From NCBI GenBank assembly GCA_004210455.1, contig SEFA01000036.1, positions 1 through 58,135 of the forward strand: 58,135 nucleotides of DNA. The letters run 5' to 3'. Of the stretch, positions 9,678 to 18,248 are shown in pieces. The notes below the pieces were generated by a model that searched no databases, was not told the origin of the DNA, and worked only from the letters and a program-made list of their open reading frames with translations. The position numbers and the translations under genes are program-made. This DNA comes from Rubrivivax sp. (lineage in GTDB: Bacteria; Pseudomonadota; Gammaproteobacteria; Burkholderiales; Burkholderiaceae_C). Every line of letters starts with the position of its first letter. The first letter of the stretch is position 1.

Positions 9678-11225
9678 TTGACTGATCCGCTCCGCCAACT
9701 GGTGCTGGTGCTGGGCGATCAGCTCGATCTGGACGCCGCCGCGTTCGATGGCTTCGACCCTGCCCAGGATGCGGTCTGGATGGCCGAGGTGTCGCAGGAA
9801 TCCACGCACGTGTGGAGCAGTCAGCCGCGCATCGCCTTGTTCCTCGCCGCCATGCGCCATTTCGCCGAAGCCGTGCGCGCGGCGGGCCGGTCGCTGCATT
9901 ACCGAAGTCTCGATGAGCCGGGCACCCGCGAGAGCCTGGCGGCGCAGCTGCGCGCGGACCTCGCGATCTTGCGACCGTCGCGCCTGGTCCTGACCCGACC
10001 GGGGGACTGGCGCGTGCTCCAGGCCTTGGAGGCCGTTGCCGATGAAGCGGGCATACCGCTGGACCTGCGCGAGGACCGCCACTTCCTCACCACGCCGCAG
10101 GACTTCGCCGCGCACTCGGTGGCGCGCGGACATCGCGGCCTTCGCATGGAGTTCTTCTATCGCGAGCAGCGGGAGCGGATCGGTGTGCTCATGGACGGCG
10201 CCGGGCCGCTCGGCGGGCGATGGAATTTCGACATCGAGAACCGGAAATCCTTCGGCGCCGACGGCCCGGGATTCGATCTGCCGCAACCACCTCGCTTCGA
10301 GCCCGACGCCGTGACGCGCGAGGTCATCGCGCTGGTGCGGGAGCGCTTCGGCAGCCATCCCGGCAGCCTGGCGAGCTTCGCCTGGCCGGTCACGCGCGCC
10401 CAGGCCCTGGAGGCGCTCGACGCGTTCGTTGCGGAGCGCCTGCCGCTCTTCGGCCCGTATCAGGACGCGATGTGGCCAGGCGAGCCCTGGCTCTATCACG
10501 CGCAGCTGTCGGCGGCGCTCAACCTGAAACTGCTGACGGCGCGGGAAGTCGTCTCAGCCGCCGAGATCGCGGTGCGCGCGGGCCGCGTCCCGCTCGCGAG
10601 CGGCGAGGGCTTCATCCGGCAGATCCTCGGCTGGCGCGAGTACGTGCGCGGCATCTACTGGACGTGCATGCCCGCTTATGCCGAGAGCAACGCGCTGGAC
10701 GCCCGCCACGATCTCCCGGCCTGGTACTGGACCGGAGACACCGACATGGCCTGTCTGCGCGACGCCATCGGGCAGACGCTGGAACACGGCTACGCGCACC
10801 ACATCCAGCGGCTGATGGTGACCGGACTGTTCGCGCTGCTCTACGGCGTCGAGCCGACGCAGGTCCACGCGTGGTACCTGAGCGTCTATGTGGACGCGGT
10901 CGAGTGGGTGGAGCTGCCCAATACCCTCGGCATGAGCCAGTACGCCGACGGCGGCCTGATGGGTAGCAAGCCGTACGTCGCGAGCGGCCAGTACATCGAC
11001 CGGCAAAGCCCGCTGTGCCGTGGCTGCCGCTATCGGCCCGAGCAGCGGGTGGGCGAGCAGGCCTGCCCCTTCACGACCTTGTACTGGGACTTCCTGCTGC
11101 GCCACGAGAAGCGCTTCGTCGACCACCCGAGACTGGCGCCGCAAGTGCGCGGGCTGGACCGGTTGGATGATGCCGAGCGCGGACGCATAAGGGCTCAGGC
11201 GGCAGCGTTGCGCGCCAAGGGTTGA
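9678..11225 (+). CDS. phrB: FeS-type cryptochrome/photolyase (PhrB-like (6-4) photolyase)
   Basis: Cryptochrome/photolyase-superfamily protein, 515 aa, of the deoxyribodipyrimidine-photolyase-related (FeS-BCP) group. The N-terminal Rossmann part reads LVLVLGDQLD. Four cysteines at 359, 447, 450 and 463 have the spacing 88-3-13 of the cluster ligands recalled for Agrobacterium PhrB (C350, C438, C441, C454). HH at 374-375 matches its active-site histidine position. It therefore probably binds FAD and a 4Fe-4S cluster and repairs (6-4) photoproducts. The TTG at 9678 is the only start that gives the conserved N-terminus. It lies 46 bp after the leucine block and is read on the same strand, but is functionally unrelated. 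Confidence 0.9.
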   Translation: MTDPLRQLVLVLGDQLDLDAAAFDGFDPAQDAVWMAEVSQESTHVWSSQPRIALFLAAMRHFAEAVRAAGRSLHYRSLDEPGTRESLAAQLRADLAILRPSRLVLTRPGDWRVLQALEAVADEAGIPLDLREDRHFLTTPQDFAAHSVARGHRGLRMEFFYREQRERIGVLMDGAGPLGGRWNFDIENRKSFGADGPGFDLPQPPRFEPDAVTREVIALVRERFGSHPGSLASFAWPVTRAQALEALDAFVAERLPLFGPYQDAMWPGEPWLYHAQLSAALNLKLLTAREVVSAAEIAVRAGRVPLASGEGFIRQILGWREYVRGIYWTCMPAYAESNALDARHDLPAWYWTGDTDMACLRDAIGQTLEHGYAHHIQRLMVTGLFALLYGVEPTQVHAWYLSVYVDAVEWVELPNTLGMSQYADGGLMGSKPYVASGQYIDRQSPLCRGCRYRPEQRVGEQACPFTTLYWDFLLRHEKRFVDHPRLAPQVRGLDRLDDAERGRIRAQAAALRAKG

Positions 11226-11277
11226 GGTGCGGCTGCTCGTCGAACGGTGTTGCCGCTGCGGTTCTCGGCCGCTCGGC

Positions 11278-11724
11278 TCAACCCCTGATCCGCTCCACGA
11301 ACCACCACAGGTGCCCGCCGAGGTCGAGCACGCCGTAGCTCTTGTCGGCCCAGTACTCGGGGCCGTAGTCCTCGATCTTCGGTTCGTAGACGATGGTGGC
11401 CCCGGCCGCGCGGGCGCGCTCGCAGTGCGCGGCGGCGTCGTCGACATACACCATCAGGCTCTGCGTGTTGGCGCCGCCCACGCCCTTCGGGCTGCGCAGG
11501 GGGATGCCGAAGCGCTCCGACCGCTCCCCGCCGCCGCACTCGCTGACCATGATCAGCGCCTCGCCGAAGGTCAGCTGGCTGTGCACCACCGAGCCGTCGT
11601 CCCCGTCCACCCGCATCTGTACCTCGAACCCGAAGGCTTCGCACAACCACGGGATCGCCTCGGCGGCGCTGTCGTAGAACACGGCGCTGGACAGACGAGG
11701 CCAGCCGGCAGGCGTGGGTTTCAT
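11278..11724 (-). CDS. VOC-family (glyoxalase/bleomycin-resistance fold) protein
   Basis: Small 148-aa protein with two beta-alpha-beta-beta-beta modules of the vicinal-oxygen-chelate fold, in the PhnB-like subgroup. The first module contains AIPWLCEAFGFEV and the second SLMVYVDDAAAHCERARAAGA, ending GGHLWWFVE. Function cannot be fixed from sequence. Such proteins range from lyases to drug-binding proteins and stress proteins. It converges on the photolyase with a 52-bp spacer, and the ATG at 11724 is preceded by GGAGGAGTTGCG, a strong ribosome-binding site. Confidence 0.85.
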   Translation of the reverse strand: MKPTPAGWPRLSSAVFYDSAAEAIPWLCEAFGFEVQMRVDGDDGSVVHSQLTFGEALIMVSECGGGERSERFGIPLRSPKGVGGANTQSLMVYVDDAAAHCERARAAGATIVYEPKIEDYGPEYWADKSYGVLDLGGHLWWFVERIRG

Positions 11725-11886
11725 CGCAACTCCTCCGAGTCCGCTTCAGGACGAAGCAAGGCTTCAGCATAGGCGATAGCCCCGGTCGACGTCATGCGCT
11801 GCCGCCGGCGGACGGCGACGCGTGCACCTCGAACCATCCGTTCGGCCCGCCAACCAAGCGCCTTTCCACGTTCGAAAGGCGTTTCG

Positions 11887-12468
11887 ATGAAAGTCTCCCT
11901 GCGGCAGATCGACGGTCCGTGGTCGGCGGGTTTCGTGCTCGACAAGCAGTTGCTGAGCAGCGTCTACCTCGGCAACGACAGCGAGGGCCGTCCGAGGTTC
12001 GATCACACCCGCACCGACGCCGGCGAGGCCCTCTTCCAGCTGAAGGTCCGCGGCGACCGGTCGCAGGCCGAGCCGCTCGCCCGCGCGGTGCGCAACTTCA
12101 TCCTCCCGCGCCTGGGGACGATCGGCTTCATCGTGCCCATGCCCCCATCCCGTGTGCGGCCTTGGCAGCCGATGTCGCTGGTCGCGCGCGAGCTGGCGTT
12201 GCAGCTGCGTGTGCCCGTGTTCGAGCGACTGCTGCTCAAGACGCCGCTGCCGCGCCCGCTGAAGGACTACCCGACGCGCGAGGAAAGACTGCTCGCGCTG
12301 ACCCACGCCTTCTCGCTGCACGACGAGATCCGCAACCAGGGCTTGTGGAACGCCTTGCTCATCGACGATGTCGTCGACAGCGGCACCACGATGGAAGCGG
12401 CCAGCCTGCTGCTGCGCAAGTACCGCAAGATCGATCAGCTGTTCGTGGCCGCGCTGACCTGGGCATGA
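11887..12468 (+). CDS. Phosphoribosyltransferase, ComF-like
   Basis: PRTase-fold protein of 193 aa. The PRPP-binding loop LLIDDVVDSGTTMEAA is near residues 158-173, and the upstream VPMPPSRVRPWQP loop is typical of ComF-like enzymes. The zinc-ribbon N-terminus of classic ComF is absent. Instead there is a short beta-rich N-terminus (QIDGPWSAGFVLDKQ). ATG 11887 was chosen because residues upstream in frame are low-complexity Arg/Ala. Reaction and substrate are unknown. ComF relatives are linked to DNA uptake, and pilT/pilU occur elsewhere in this window, but no direct link is visible. Confidence 0.75.
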   Translation: MKVSLRQIDGPWSAGFVLDKQLLSSVYLGNDSEGRPRFDHTRTDAGEALFQLKVRGDRSQAEPLARAVRNFILPRLGTIGFIVPMPPSRVRPWQPMSLVARELALQLRVPVFERLLLKTPLPRPLKDYPTREERLLALTHAFSLHDEIRNQGLWNALLIDDVVDSGTTMEAASLLLRKYRKIDQLFVAALTWA

Positions 12469-12520
12469 GGGCCTCGGATTGCGAGGATCTGCCGGCGCTC
12501 CACCGGCGCTCAGTCCACGC

Positions 12521-13135
12521 TCAGCCGACAGTCAAGGTCTGCGCCACGCTGTCGCGGAACTTCGTCGCCCGCTCCGCGTCGGATTCAGCCTCGATCCGCT
12601 CGCAGCAGAGGTCGACCCATTCCAGGAAGCGGCTCTCGGTGTCGGCCTGCCGGGCCAGGTCCCGCAGTTCGCCCTCGCGGCCGGCCAGCATGCGGGTGAC
12701 GAGGTCGAGACCGAAGAACTTCGCCGACACCAGCCGGCGCGCCCGATCCTGCGCGGCGCGCGCCAGCGCGGCGGCTTCGCGAACCTCGGCTTCGTCGATG
12801 ACGTCGAGGCCGGTGACGACGGGAATCGTCGGAACAGCGGGAGCATTGGGAGCCTCGGGGGCACGGGGGGCGACCGGCGCAGCGGGGCGCTTGGCGGCCG
12901 TGGGTGGCGGCACGACGATGACCGGCGCTTCGACCAGCCCCTGGTCGACCAGGCGCGTCAGGCCGTCGTCGCCCAGGCCCAAGCCACGGCCGAGCTGGCG
13001 CAGTTCCTCGGCGTTGCGCTTGCCGTCGACGGTGATGAGCAGCGCGCGCAGCGCGGGCGGCAGCCGGCGTTGTCCCGGCGCGAGCATCTCGCGCGCCAGG
13101 TCCGTCTTGCGGGGAGGTGTTACGGATGCTTGCAT
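12521..13135 (-). CDS. Hypothetical protein with winged-helix-like N-terminus and Pro/Ala linker
   Basis: Protein of 204 aa from the ATG at 13135 (an in-frame start at 13207 would add 24 residues). Residues about 15-70 (LPPALRALLITVDGKRNAEELRQLGRGLGL...LVDQGLVEAP) look like a small winged-helix or similar helical module. A Pro/Ala-rich linker (about 75-110) follows, then a charged helical C-terminal half with AEVREAAALARAAQDRARRL. No catalytic motif is seen. It is divergent from the C25 peptidase gene across a 164-bp intergenic region, so it could regulate that locus. This is inference only. Similar uncharacterised proteins are common in Burkholderiales. Confidence 0.6.
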   Translation of the reverse strand: MQASVTPPRKTDLAREMLAPGQRRLPPALRALLITVDGKRNAEELRQLGRGLGLGDDGLTRLVDQGLVEAPVIVVPPPTAAKRPAAPVAPRAPEAPNAPAVPTIPVVTGLDVIDEAEVREAAALARAAQDRARRLVSAKFFGLDLVTRMLAGREGELRDLARQADTESRFLEWVDLCCERIEAESDAERATKFRDSVAQTLTVG

Positions 13136-13299
13136 GGCGGGCGGATCTTGCGGAGGCCGCGTGCACGCTTGATGACAGAGATCCATAGGCCTCCCACGCT
13201 TGTGCATTGCCGCACGGACGTCCGGTGCCTAGGATCAACCCTTTCCGATCAAAGTTTCCCGGCCCGAGACCGGAACGACCCCACCGAGGAGGATGTCCC

Positions 13300-14790
13300 A
13301 TGGACAAGCTGGTGATCACGCATCGCGGCGCGTTGCGCGCCAAGTACGGGGCGACCGCCCTCACGAAGATCGACGCGGCGCTGAAGGCGCTGGTCGCGTC
13401 CGACAAGCGGCGCGGCGTCGACACGATGATCGTGGCGGTGGACCTCGCCTCGTCGATGAAGTCCAGTGGTGTCCCGCCCGTGCCGGCGCGACCGGACGCC
13501 AAGGCACTGAAGGGCGCCATCGACGCGCTGGTCCACGAGCGCCAGCCGCACTATGTCGTCCTGCTGGGCGGGCCCGACGTGCTGCCCATGGTGCCGCTGA
13601 AGAACCCGGCGCACGGGGGCGAGCTCGGCGACTCGGACAAGCTGGTCTCCAGCGACCTGCCCTATGCCTGCGAAGCCGCCTACTCGACCGATCCGAACCG
13701 CTTCCTCGGACCGACACGCGTCGTCGGCCGGATCCCGGACCTGGCCGGCGCGACCAGACCCGACCTGCTGCTCCAGCTGATCCGCGCGGCCGCCCGCCAC
13801 AAAGGCCTGCCGCGCGACGCCTTCGCCGACAGCTTCGGACTTTCGGCCGAGGTCTGGCAGGCCTCGACGCGCCTCAGCCTGACCAATACCTTCGGCAACG
13901 CCGACCGGCTGCACCTGTCGCCGCCTGGGGGCCCGAAATGGGCCAAGGCGGACCTCGCGCCGCGCATGCACTTCATCAACTGCCACGGCGCCGAGGACAT
14001 GCCCGAGTACTACGGCCAGCGCGGCGAGGACTTCCCGGTCGCCATGCGTTCAGCCCTGCTGCGCGACCGCGTCACCGCCGGCACCGTCGTCGCCGCGGAG
14101 TGCTGCTACGGCGCGCAGCTCTTCGACCCGGCGCAGGCGGACGGCGACTGGCCGATGGCACTGCGCTACCTGGCCGACGGGGCCTGCGGCTTCCTCGGCA
14201 GCACCACCGTCGCCTACGGCCCCAGCGAGGGCAACGGCTCGGCCGACCTGATCTGCCAGTATTTCCTGCAACGGGTGCTGGCCGGCGCCTCGCTGGGACG
14301 CGCCCTGCTCGAGGCCCGTCAGAAGTTCGCCGGCGAGCGCACCCACCTCGATCCGATGGACCTCAAGACGCTCGGACAGTTCTACCTGCTCGGCGACCCC
14401 TCGCTGCAGCCGGTGGCCGGGGCGGGTCATGCGCTGTCGCGCACGAAGGCCTTCCGCAAGGCCTTCGCCTCCGTGGAGGACCGCGGCGTGCGCGGCCTGC
14501 GGCGCGAACGCCTGGAGCGCGAAGGCCGCAACCTGGCGCGCTCCTTGCCCCGACTCCTGCCCACGGAGACGGCGCCCGCCACGGCGGTGGCCGACGCCGT
14601 GCGGCCGATGCTCAAGGAGTCCGGTATCGATCCCGAACACTGCGCGCCGATCAGCTACCGCATCGCGGGCGCGCCGGGCCAGCGCACGGTCCATGTCTAC
14701 AAGGGCTGGGTCGATCGCCGGCTGCTGGCGCTGATCGCGACCGAACAGGACGGCCGCCTCCTGCACGTGAGACGCATGCATGCCCGCTGA
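13300..14790 (+). CDS. Cytoplasmic C25 (gingipain-like) cysteine peptidase homologue
   Basis: Clan-CD caspase-fold protein, 496 aa. Recognisable C25 features are SDLPYA at 118-123 and VVGRIPD at 141-147, the catalytic His in INCHG (His229) and the catalytic Cys in AAECCYGAQLF (Cys268 or Cys269). The C25-type FYLLGDPSLQP at 361-371 closes the domain. The remaining 120 residues are charged and helical. No signal peptide or membrane segment is present, so unlike gingipains it should stay in the cytosol. ATG 13300 follows CCGAGGAGG. It overlaps the next gene by 11 nt, so the pair is translated together. Target and trigger are unknown. It may be a regulated protease or a death effector. Confidence 0.8.
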   Translation: MDKLVITHRGALRAKYGATALTKIDAALKALVASDKRRGVDTMIVAVDLASSMKSSGVPPVPARPDAKALKGAIDALVHERQPHYVVLLGGPDVLPMVPLKNPAHGGELGDSDKLVSSDLPYACEAAYSTDPNRFLGPTRVVGRIPDLAGATRPDLLLQLIRAAARHKGLPRDAFADSFGLSAEVWQASTRLSLTNTFGNADRLHLSPPGGPKWAKADLAPRMHFINCHGAEDMPEYYGQRGEDFPVAMRSALLRDRVTAGTVVAAECCYGAQLFDPAQADGDWPMALRYLADGACGFLGSTTVAYGPSEGNGSADLICQYFLQRVLAGASLGRALLEARQKFAGERTHLDPMDLKTLGQFYLLGDPSLQPVAGAGHALSRTKAFRKAFASVEDRGVRGLRRERLEREGRNLARSLPRLLPTETAPATAVADAVRPMLKESGIDPEHCAPISYRIAGAPGQRTVHVYKGWVDRRLLALIATEQDGRLLHVRRMHAR

Positions 14791-15082
14791 CCTCAACAAA
14801 TCCGATGGAAGGGACGACGCAAGCCCCGGGGAGCGCCTGCGCGGCCGCCTGTGCCGCGAGCGTGCCGACGCCGGCAGCAAGAGCGAGCGTCTGGCGTTGC
14901 TGCTTGCCGTGGCCGGCGGCGACCGCCTGGTGCTGCGCCGCGCCGGCGCCAATCCGTTCCGTGATCCGGAACTGGAGGCCTTGGAGGGTCAGGTCTTGAT
15001 CGTCGAAGGCGAACGCCGCGAGCGCTATTTCCTGGTGCGGCACTACACCGTTTGCGACGACGATGAGGGCTCGCCCGGCTGA
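14780..15082 (+). CDS. Small hypothetical protein coupled to the C25 peptidase
   Basis: 100-aa protein starting inside the peptidase gene (ATG 14780, 11-nt overlap). It is charged, begins MPADLNKSDGRDDASPGERLR, has a short hydrophobic helix LALLLAVAGGDRLVLRR near the middle, and a beta-like C-terminus ending in acidic residues. No known domain is recognised. The tight coupling suggests stoichiometric expression with the peptidase, as an inhibitor, adaptor or substrate. This is inferred from position only. Confidence 0.65.
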   Translation: MPADLNKSDGRDDASPGERLRGRLCRERADAGSKSERLALLLAVAGGDRLVLRRAGANPFRDPELEALEGQVLIVEGERRERYFLVRHYTVCDDDEGSPG

Positions 15083-15327
15083 GTCTTCCCGGAGCCTGCG
15101 TCTGGTCTGTCTTGATCTCCGTTCCTGTCTCCGCCTCGATCCGGGAACGGAATCTGCCGGAAGGGCGGACAAGGCCCCCCGCATTGGCGAATCGGCATAT
15201 CCGTATGCCGCGGTCGGACACCCGTCAGGGCGACTTGCCGAGCACTGCTCGACAGACGTACAACCGGACTCCGGCCCGCGCCGATGCGCTTTCTGATCCC
15301 ACAAACCGACCAACAGGAGTAACGCTC

Positions 15328-15636
15328 ATGGCCAAGACCTCTTCTTCCGACCGCCTGCTGAATGACCTGCATCAGGTGGTGACCGACGCCGAATCGCTGC
15401 TCCGCGCCACGGCTGACCAGACCAGCGCCGGGGCTTCCGAGCTGCGCGCCCGCGTCCAGACGACGCTGGATCGTGCCAAGTCCAGCCTGGGCGAGTTCCA
15501 GACCGCCGCAGTCGACCGCGCGAAGGCCGCCGGCAAGGCGACCGACGACTACGTGCATGACAACCCGTGGCAATCGGTGGGTGTCGCGGCCGGTGTCGGC
15601 CTGCTGATCGGGCTGCTGCTGACGTCCCGCCGCTGA
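15328..15636 (+). CDS. DUF883 (ElaB/YqjD) family inner-membrane ribosome-associated protein
   Basis: 102-aa protein with a long amphipathic helix (residues about 5-75) and a C-terminal membrane segment QSVGVAAGVGLLIGLLLTSRR, the layout of ElaB/YqjD/YgaM. In E. coli these anchor ribosomes at the membrane in stationary phase. The ATG at 15328 has a good CAGGAG site. In many Burkholderiales it heads a DUF883-YqjE-YqjK set. Here the other two members lie at 18249-19015, beyond an opposing EAL gene. Confidence 0.9.
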   Translation: MAKTSSSDRLLNDLHQVVTDAESLLRATADQTSAGASELRARVQTTLDRAKSSLGEFQTAAVDRAKAAGKATDDYVHDNPWQSVGVAAGVGLLIGLLLTSRR

Positions 15637-15669
15637 GCGGGGGCGGGCGGCGACGGCGCTTGCGTCGCC

Positions 15670-15720
15670 GTTGACCAGCCGCGTTGATCAGCCGCGTTGA
15701 TCAGCCGCGTTGATCAGCCG
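15670..15720. repeat. 13-bp tandem repeat, four units
   Basis: GTTGAYCAGCCGC repeats at 15670, 15683, 15696 and 15709 (last unit one base short). Three of four units contain the palindrome TGATCA. It lies just downstream of the DUF883 gene and the convergent EAL gene, and is non-coding on either strand. Confidence 0.95.
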
Positions 15721-15747
15721 TTCAGGGCGATCAGCGGCTGATGCCGT

Positions 15748-18084
15748 TCATCGACCGCTGTTGACCGGCGTGGCGCAGGGCGGTGCCAGCACCGTGGGGG
15801 CGACCGGCGTTGGCGAATCCATCTCCCACGCCTTGGGCGCTGCCAGCCAGCGGTCCAGTTCTTCCGCAGGCATCGGCTTGGCGAACAGCCAGCCCTGACC
15901 CTCATGGCACCCCAGCGCCAGCAGGTGCTGGCGTTGCTCCTCGGTCTCGATGCCCTCGGCGACGACGCGCATGCCGAGGCTGCATCCCAGGTTCACCACC
16001 ATCTGCGCGATCGTCGCGCCGGCAGCGGAGCTCTGCGCCTCGCGCACGAACGCGCGGTCGATCTTGAGCCGTTCGACGTCCAGGCGACGCAACTGGCTCA
16101 GCGATGAGAAGCCCGTCCCGAAATCGTCGATCGCGACCGAGGCGCCGGTGCCGCGGATCTCCGCGAGAACGCGCAGCACCGCCGAGACCTCTTCCATCGC
16201 CATCGACTCCGTGATTTCCAGTTCCAGCGCGGACCCGGGCACTTCGGCATCGGCCAGCGCGCGGCGCACCGTGTCGATGAAGGCCGGATGGCGGAATTGC
16301 GCCAGCGAGATGTTCACGGCGATGCGGAAGTCGGAATAGCCGGCATCGCGCAATTGGCGCACCTGGCGGCAGGCGGTCCTCAGCACGAATTCGCCGATCG
16401 GGACGATCAGCCCGGATTGCTCGGCCAGCGGGATGAACTGGTCGGGCGGCACGAACTTGCCCTCGTCGGTGCGCCAGCGCAGCAGCGCCTCGGCACCGAT
16501 GACGCGTTGCGTGGCCAACTCGACCTGCGGCTGGTAGACGACGAACAGCCGGCGCTCCTCGAAGCTGGCGCGCAGGCCCTTGAGCAGCTTGAAGCGCTCA
16601 CGGGCGTCGATGCCCATCTCCGGGGAGAAGTACTGCGACGCGCCGCGGTTGCCCGCCTTGGCGCGCTTGAGCGCGATCTGCGCGTCCAGCAGCAGCTCGG
16701 ACCCCAGCGCGCGTGACTGGGCCAGTCGCACCAGGCCGGTCGTGGCCGACAGCTGCAGGCGCTCTCCGGCGACGGTGAAGGGATCCGAGAAGGCCGTGCC
16801 GATGCGGTGGGCGTTGACCATGTCGTCCGGCCCCAGCAGGCCGAAGGCGTTCGACGAGATGCGCGCCATCGCGGTGTTGAAGCCGAGCCGTTGAGCCAGC
16901 CGCTGCGACACCGCCTGCAGCACCTGGTCGCCGAAGCGATGGCCGAAGGCGTCGTTGACGTCGGCGAAGTCGTCCAGGTCGATCAGCGCCAGCGTGATGC
17001 CTTCGGGCGACTTGAGGTTGTGTTCCAGCAGCTCGATGAAGCGGGTGCGGTTGGGCAGCTGCAGCAGCGGGTCGTTGTAGGCCTGGTCGGTCAGCTGCGT
17101 GTACAGCATGACGTTCTCGAAGCCGACGGCGATGTTGGAGCAGAAGGCGCGCAGCAGCTGGCGGTCGAGCTCGTCGAGTTCGCGCTGCACCTCGACCAGC
17201 GCGGCCATCGCGCGTCCGTTGGGCAGGCCGAAGAACAGCACGGTGCAGCCGTCCTCATAGAGGTTGTGACCCACCGACAGGCAGCGCGCGAGCAATTCGC
17301 GGATCTTGCCGGCCGGCACCGCGTGCAGCGGACGGTTGATCAGCGAGCTGTACTGGCCGGCGGCCGCGATCACGCGGGCGTCGCCGGTCGTGTCGCCGCT
17401 GTTGTGGTTGGGGGCCTGCACGCAGACCAGGCCTTCCGGCAGCGTGCCCAGCAACGCGCACAACTGCGTGACCACGCCTTCGGCGAAGCGGTGCAGCCCG
17501 TGCTGGCGGCCGAGCTCGGTGCTGGCCTCCACGATCATCTCCAGACCCTGCCGGTTCGCCTCCAGCGCACGGATCTGCCGGTACGAGCGGATCGCGGCGG
17601 TCAGCACCGTGTAGAGCCGGGTGCGGGTCAGCTCCGACTTGGTCTTGTAGTCGTTGATGTCGTAGGCCTGGACCGTCTCGATCTCCGGCGCGTAGCCCGG
17701 CTGGCCGGTACGCAGCACGATGCGGACGGCGCGCTGGCGCAGTTCCTCGCGGATGTGGCGCACCAGCTGCAGGCCGGCGTCGTCGGACTCCATGACGACG
17801 TCCAGCAGCACGACGGCGATGTCGGGTTCGTGGCCCAGCAGCGAGCGGGCCTCGCCGGCGGACTTGGCGTGGAGGAAGGTCAGCGGCTCGCCTTCGACCA
17901 GCAGCCCCTGCATCGCGAGTTCGGTGGCCTTGTGGACGTCGGTGTCGTCGTCGACGATCAGCACCCGCCAGGGCTTGCGCGGTTCTTCGGGCTCGTCGTC
18001 GGCGTGCTCATGGTCGTCCAGGAACTGCAGCAGGTCGTCGTCTTCGACGACGGCGGAGTGCGGCGTGTGCTGGCGATCAGGCAT
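15748..18084 (-). CDS. Response regulator with REC, DUF3369, degenerate GGDEF and EAL domains
   Basis: 778-aa protein. A receiver domain (about 38-165) has the acidic pair in VDDDTD and the phospho-acceptor Asp in VVLLDVVM, followed by a DUF3369 GAF-like region (about 170-335). The diguanylate cyclase-like domain (340-500) has SSNAF where GG(D/E)EF should be, so it is probably inactive. The EAL domain (510-760) keeps EALLRW, DDFGTGFSS and the NISLAQ segment, so c-di-GMP phosphodiesterase activity is likely. ATG 18084 is chosen over an upstream in-frame start because it yields the acidic N-terminus before REC. No cognate histidine kinase is in the window. Confidence 0.9.
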   Translation of the reverse strand: MPDRQHTPHSAVVEDDDLLQFLDDHEHADDEPEEPRKPWRVLIVDDDTDVHKATELAMQGLLVEGEPLTFLHAKSAGEARSLLGHEPDIAVVLLDVVMESDDAGLQLVRHIREELRQRAVRIVLRTGQPGYAPEIETVQAYDINDYKTKSELTRTRLYTVLTAAIRSYRQIRALEANRQGLEMIVEASTELGRQHGLHRFAEGVVTQLCALLGTLPEGLVCVQAPNHNSGDTTGDARVIAAAGQYSSLINRPLHAVPAGKIRELLARCLSVGHNLYEDGCTVLFFGLPNGRAMAALVEVQRELDELDRQLLRAFCSNIAVGFENVMLYTQLTDQAYNDPLLQLPNRTRFIELLEHNLKSPEGITLALIDLDDFADVNDAFGHRFGDQVLQAVSQRLAQRLGFNTAMARISSNAFGLLGPDDMVNAHRIGTAFSDPFTVAGERLQLSATTGLVRLAQSRALGSELLLDAQIALKRAKAGNRGASQYFSPEMGIDARERFKLLKGLRASFEERRLFVVYQPQVELATQRVIGAEALLRWRTDEGKFVPPDQFIPLAEQSGLIVPIGEFVLRTACRQVRQLRDAGYSDFRIAVNISLAQFRHPAFIDTVRRALADAEVPGSALELEITESMAMEEVSAVLRVLAEIRGTGASVAIDDFGTGFSSLSQLRRLDVERLKIDRAFVREAQSSAAGATIAQMVVNLGCSLGMRVVAEGIETEEQRQHLLALGCHEGQGWLFAKPMPAEELDRWLAAPKAWEMDSPTPVAPTVLAPPCATPVNSGR

Positions 18085-18248
18085 TGAATGGACCTTGTCA
18101 GGCCGGCGGCGCGGGATCCGCGCAACCAAGCGTTACCGCACTGTAGCCCAAGGCCTGAAGCCGGATCGGACAAAGAACGCCCTCGTTTCCCCCGATTCAG
18201 TGATAGCTTTCGCACACAGAGGCGGTGGATATAGAGGAGAAACATGCG

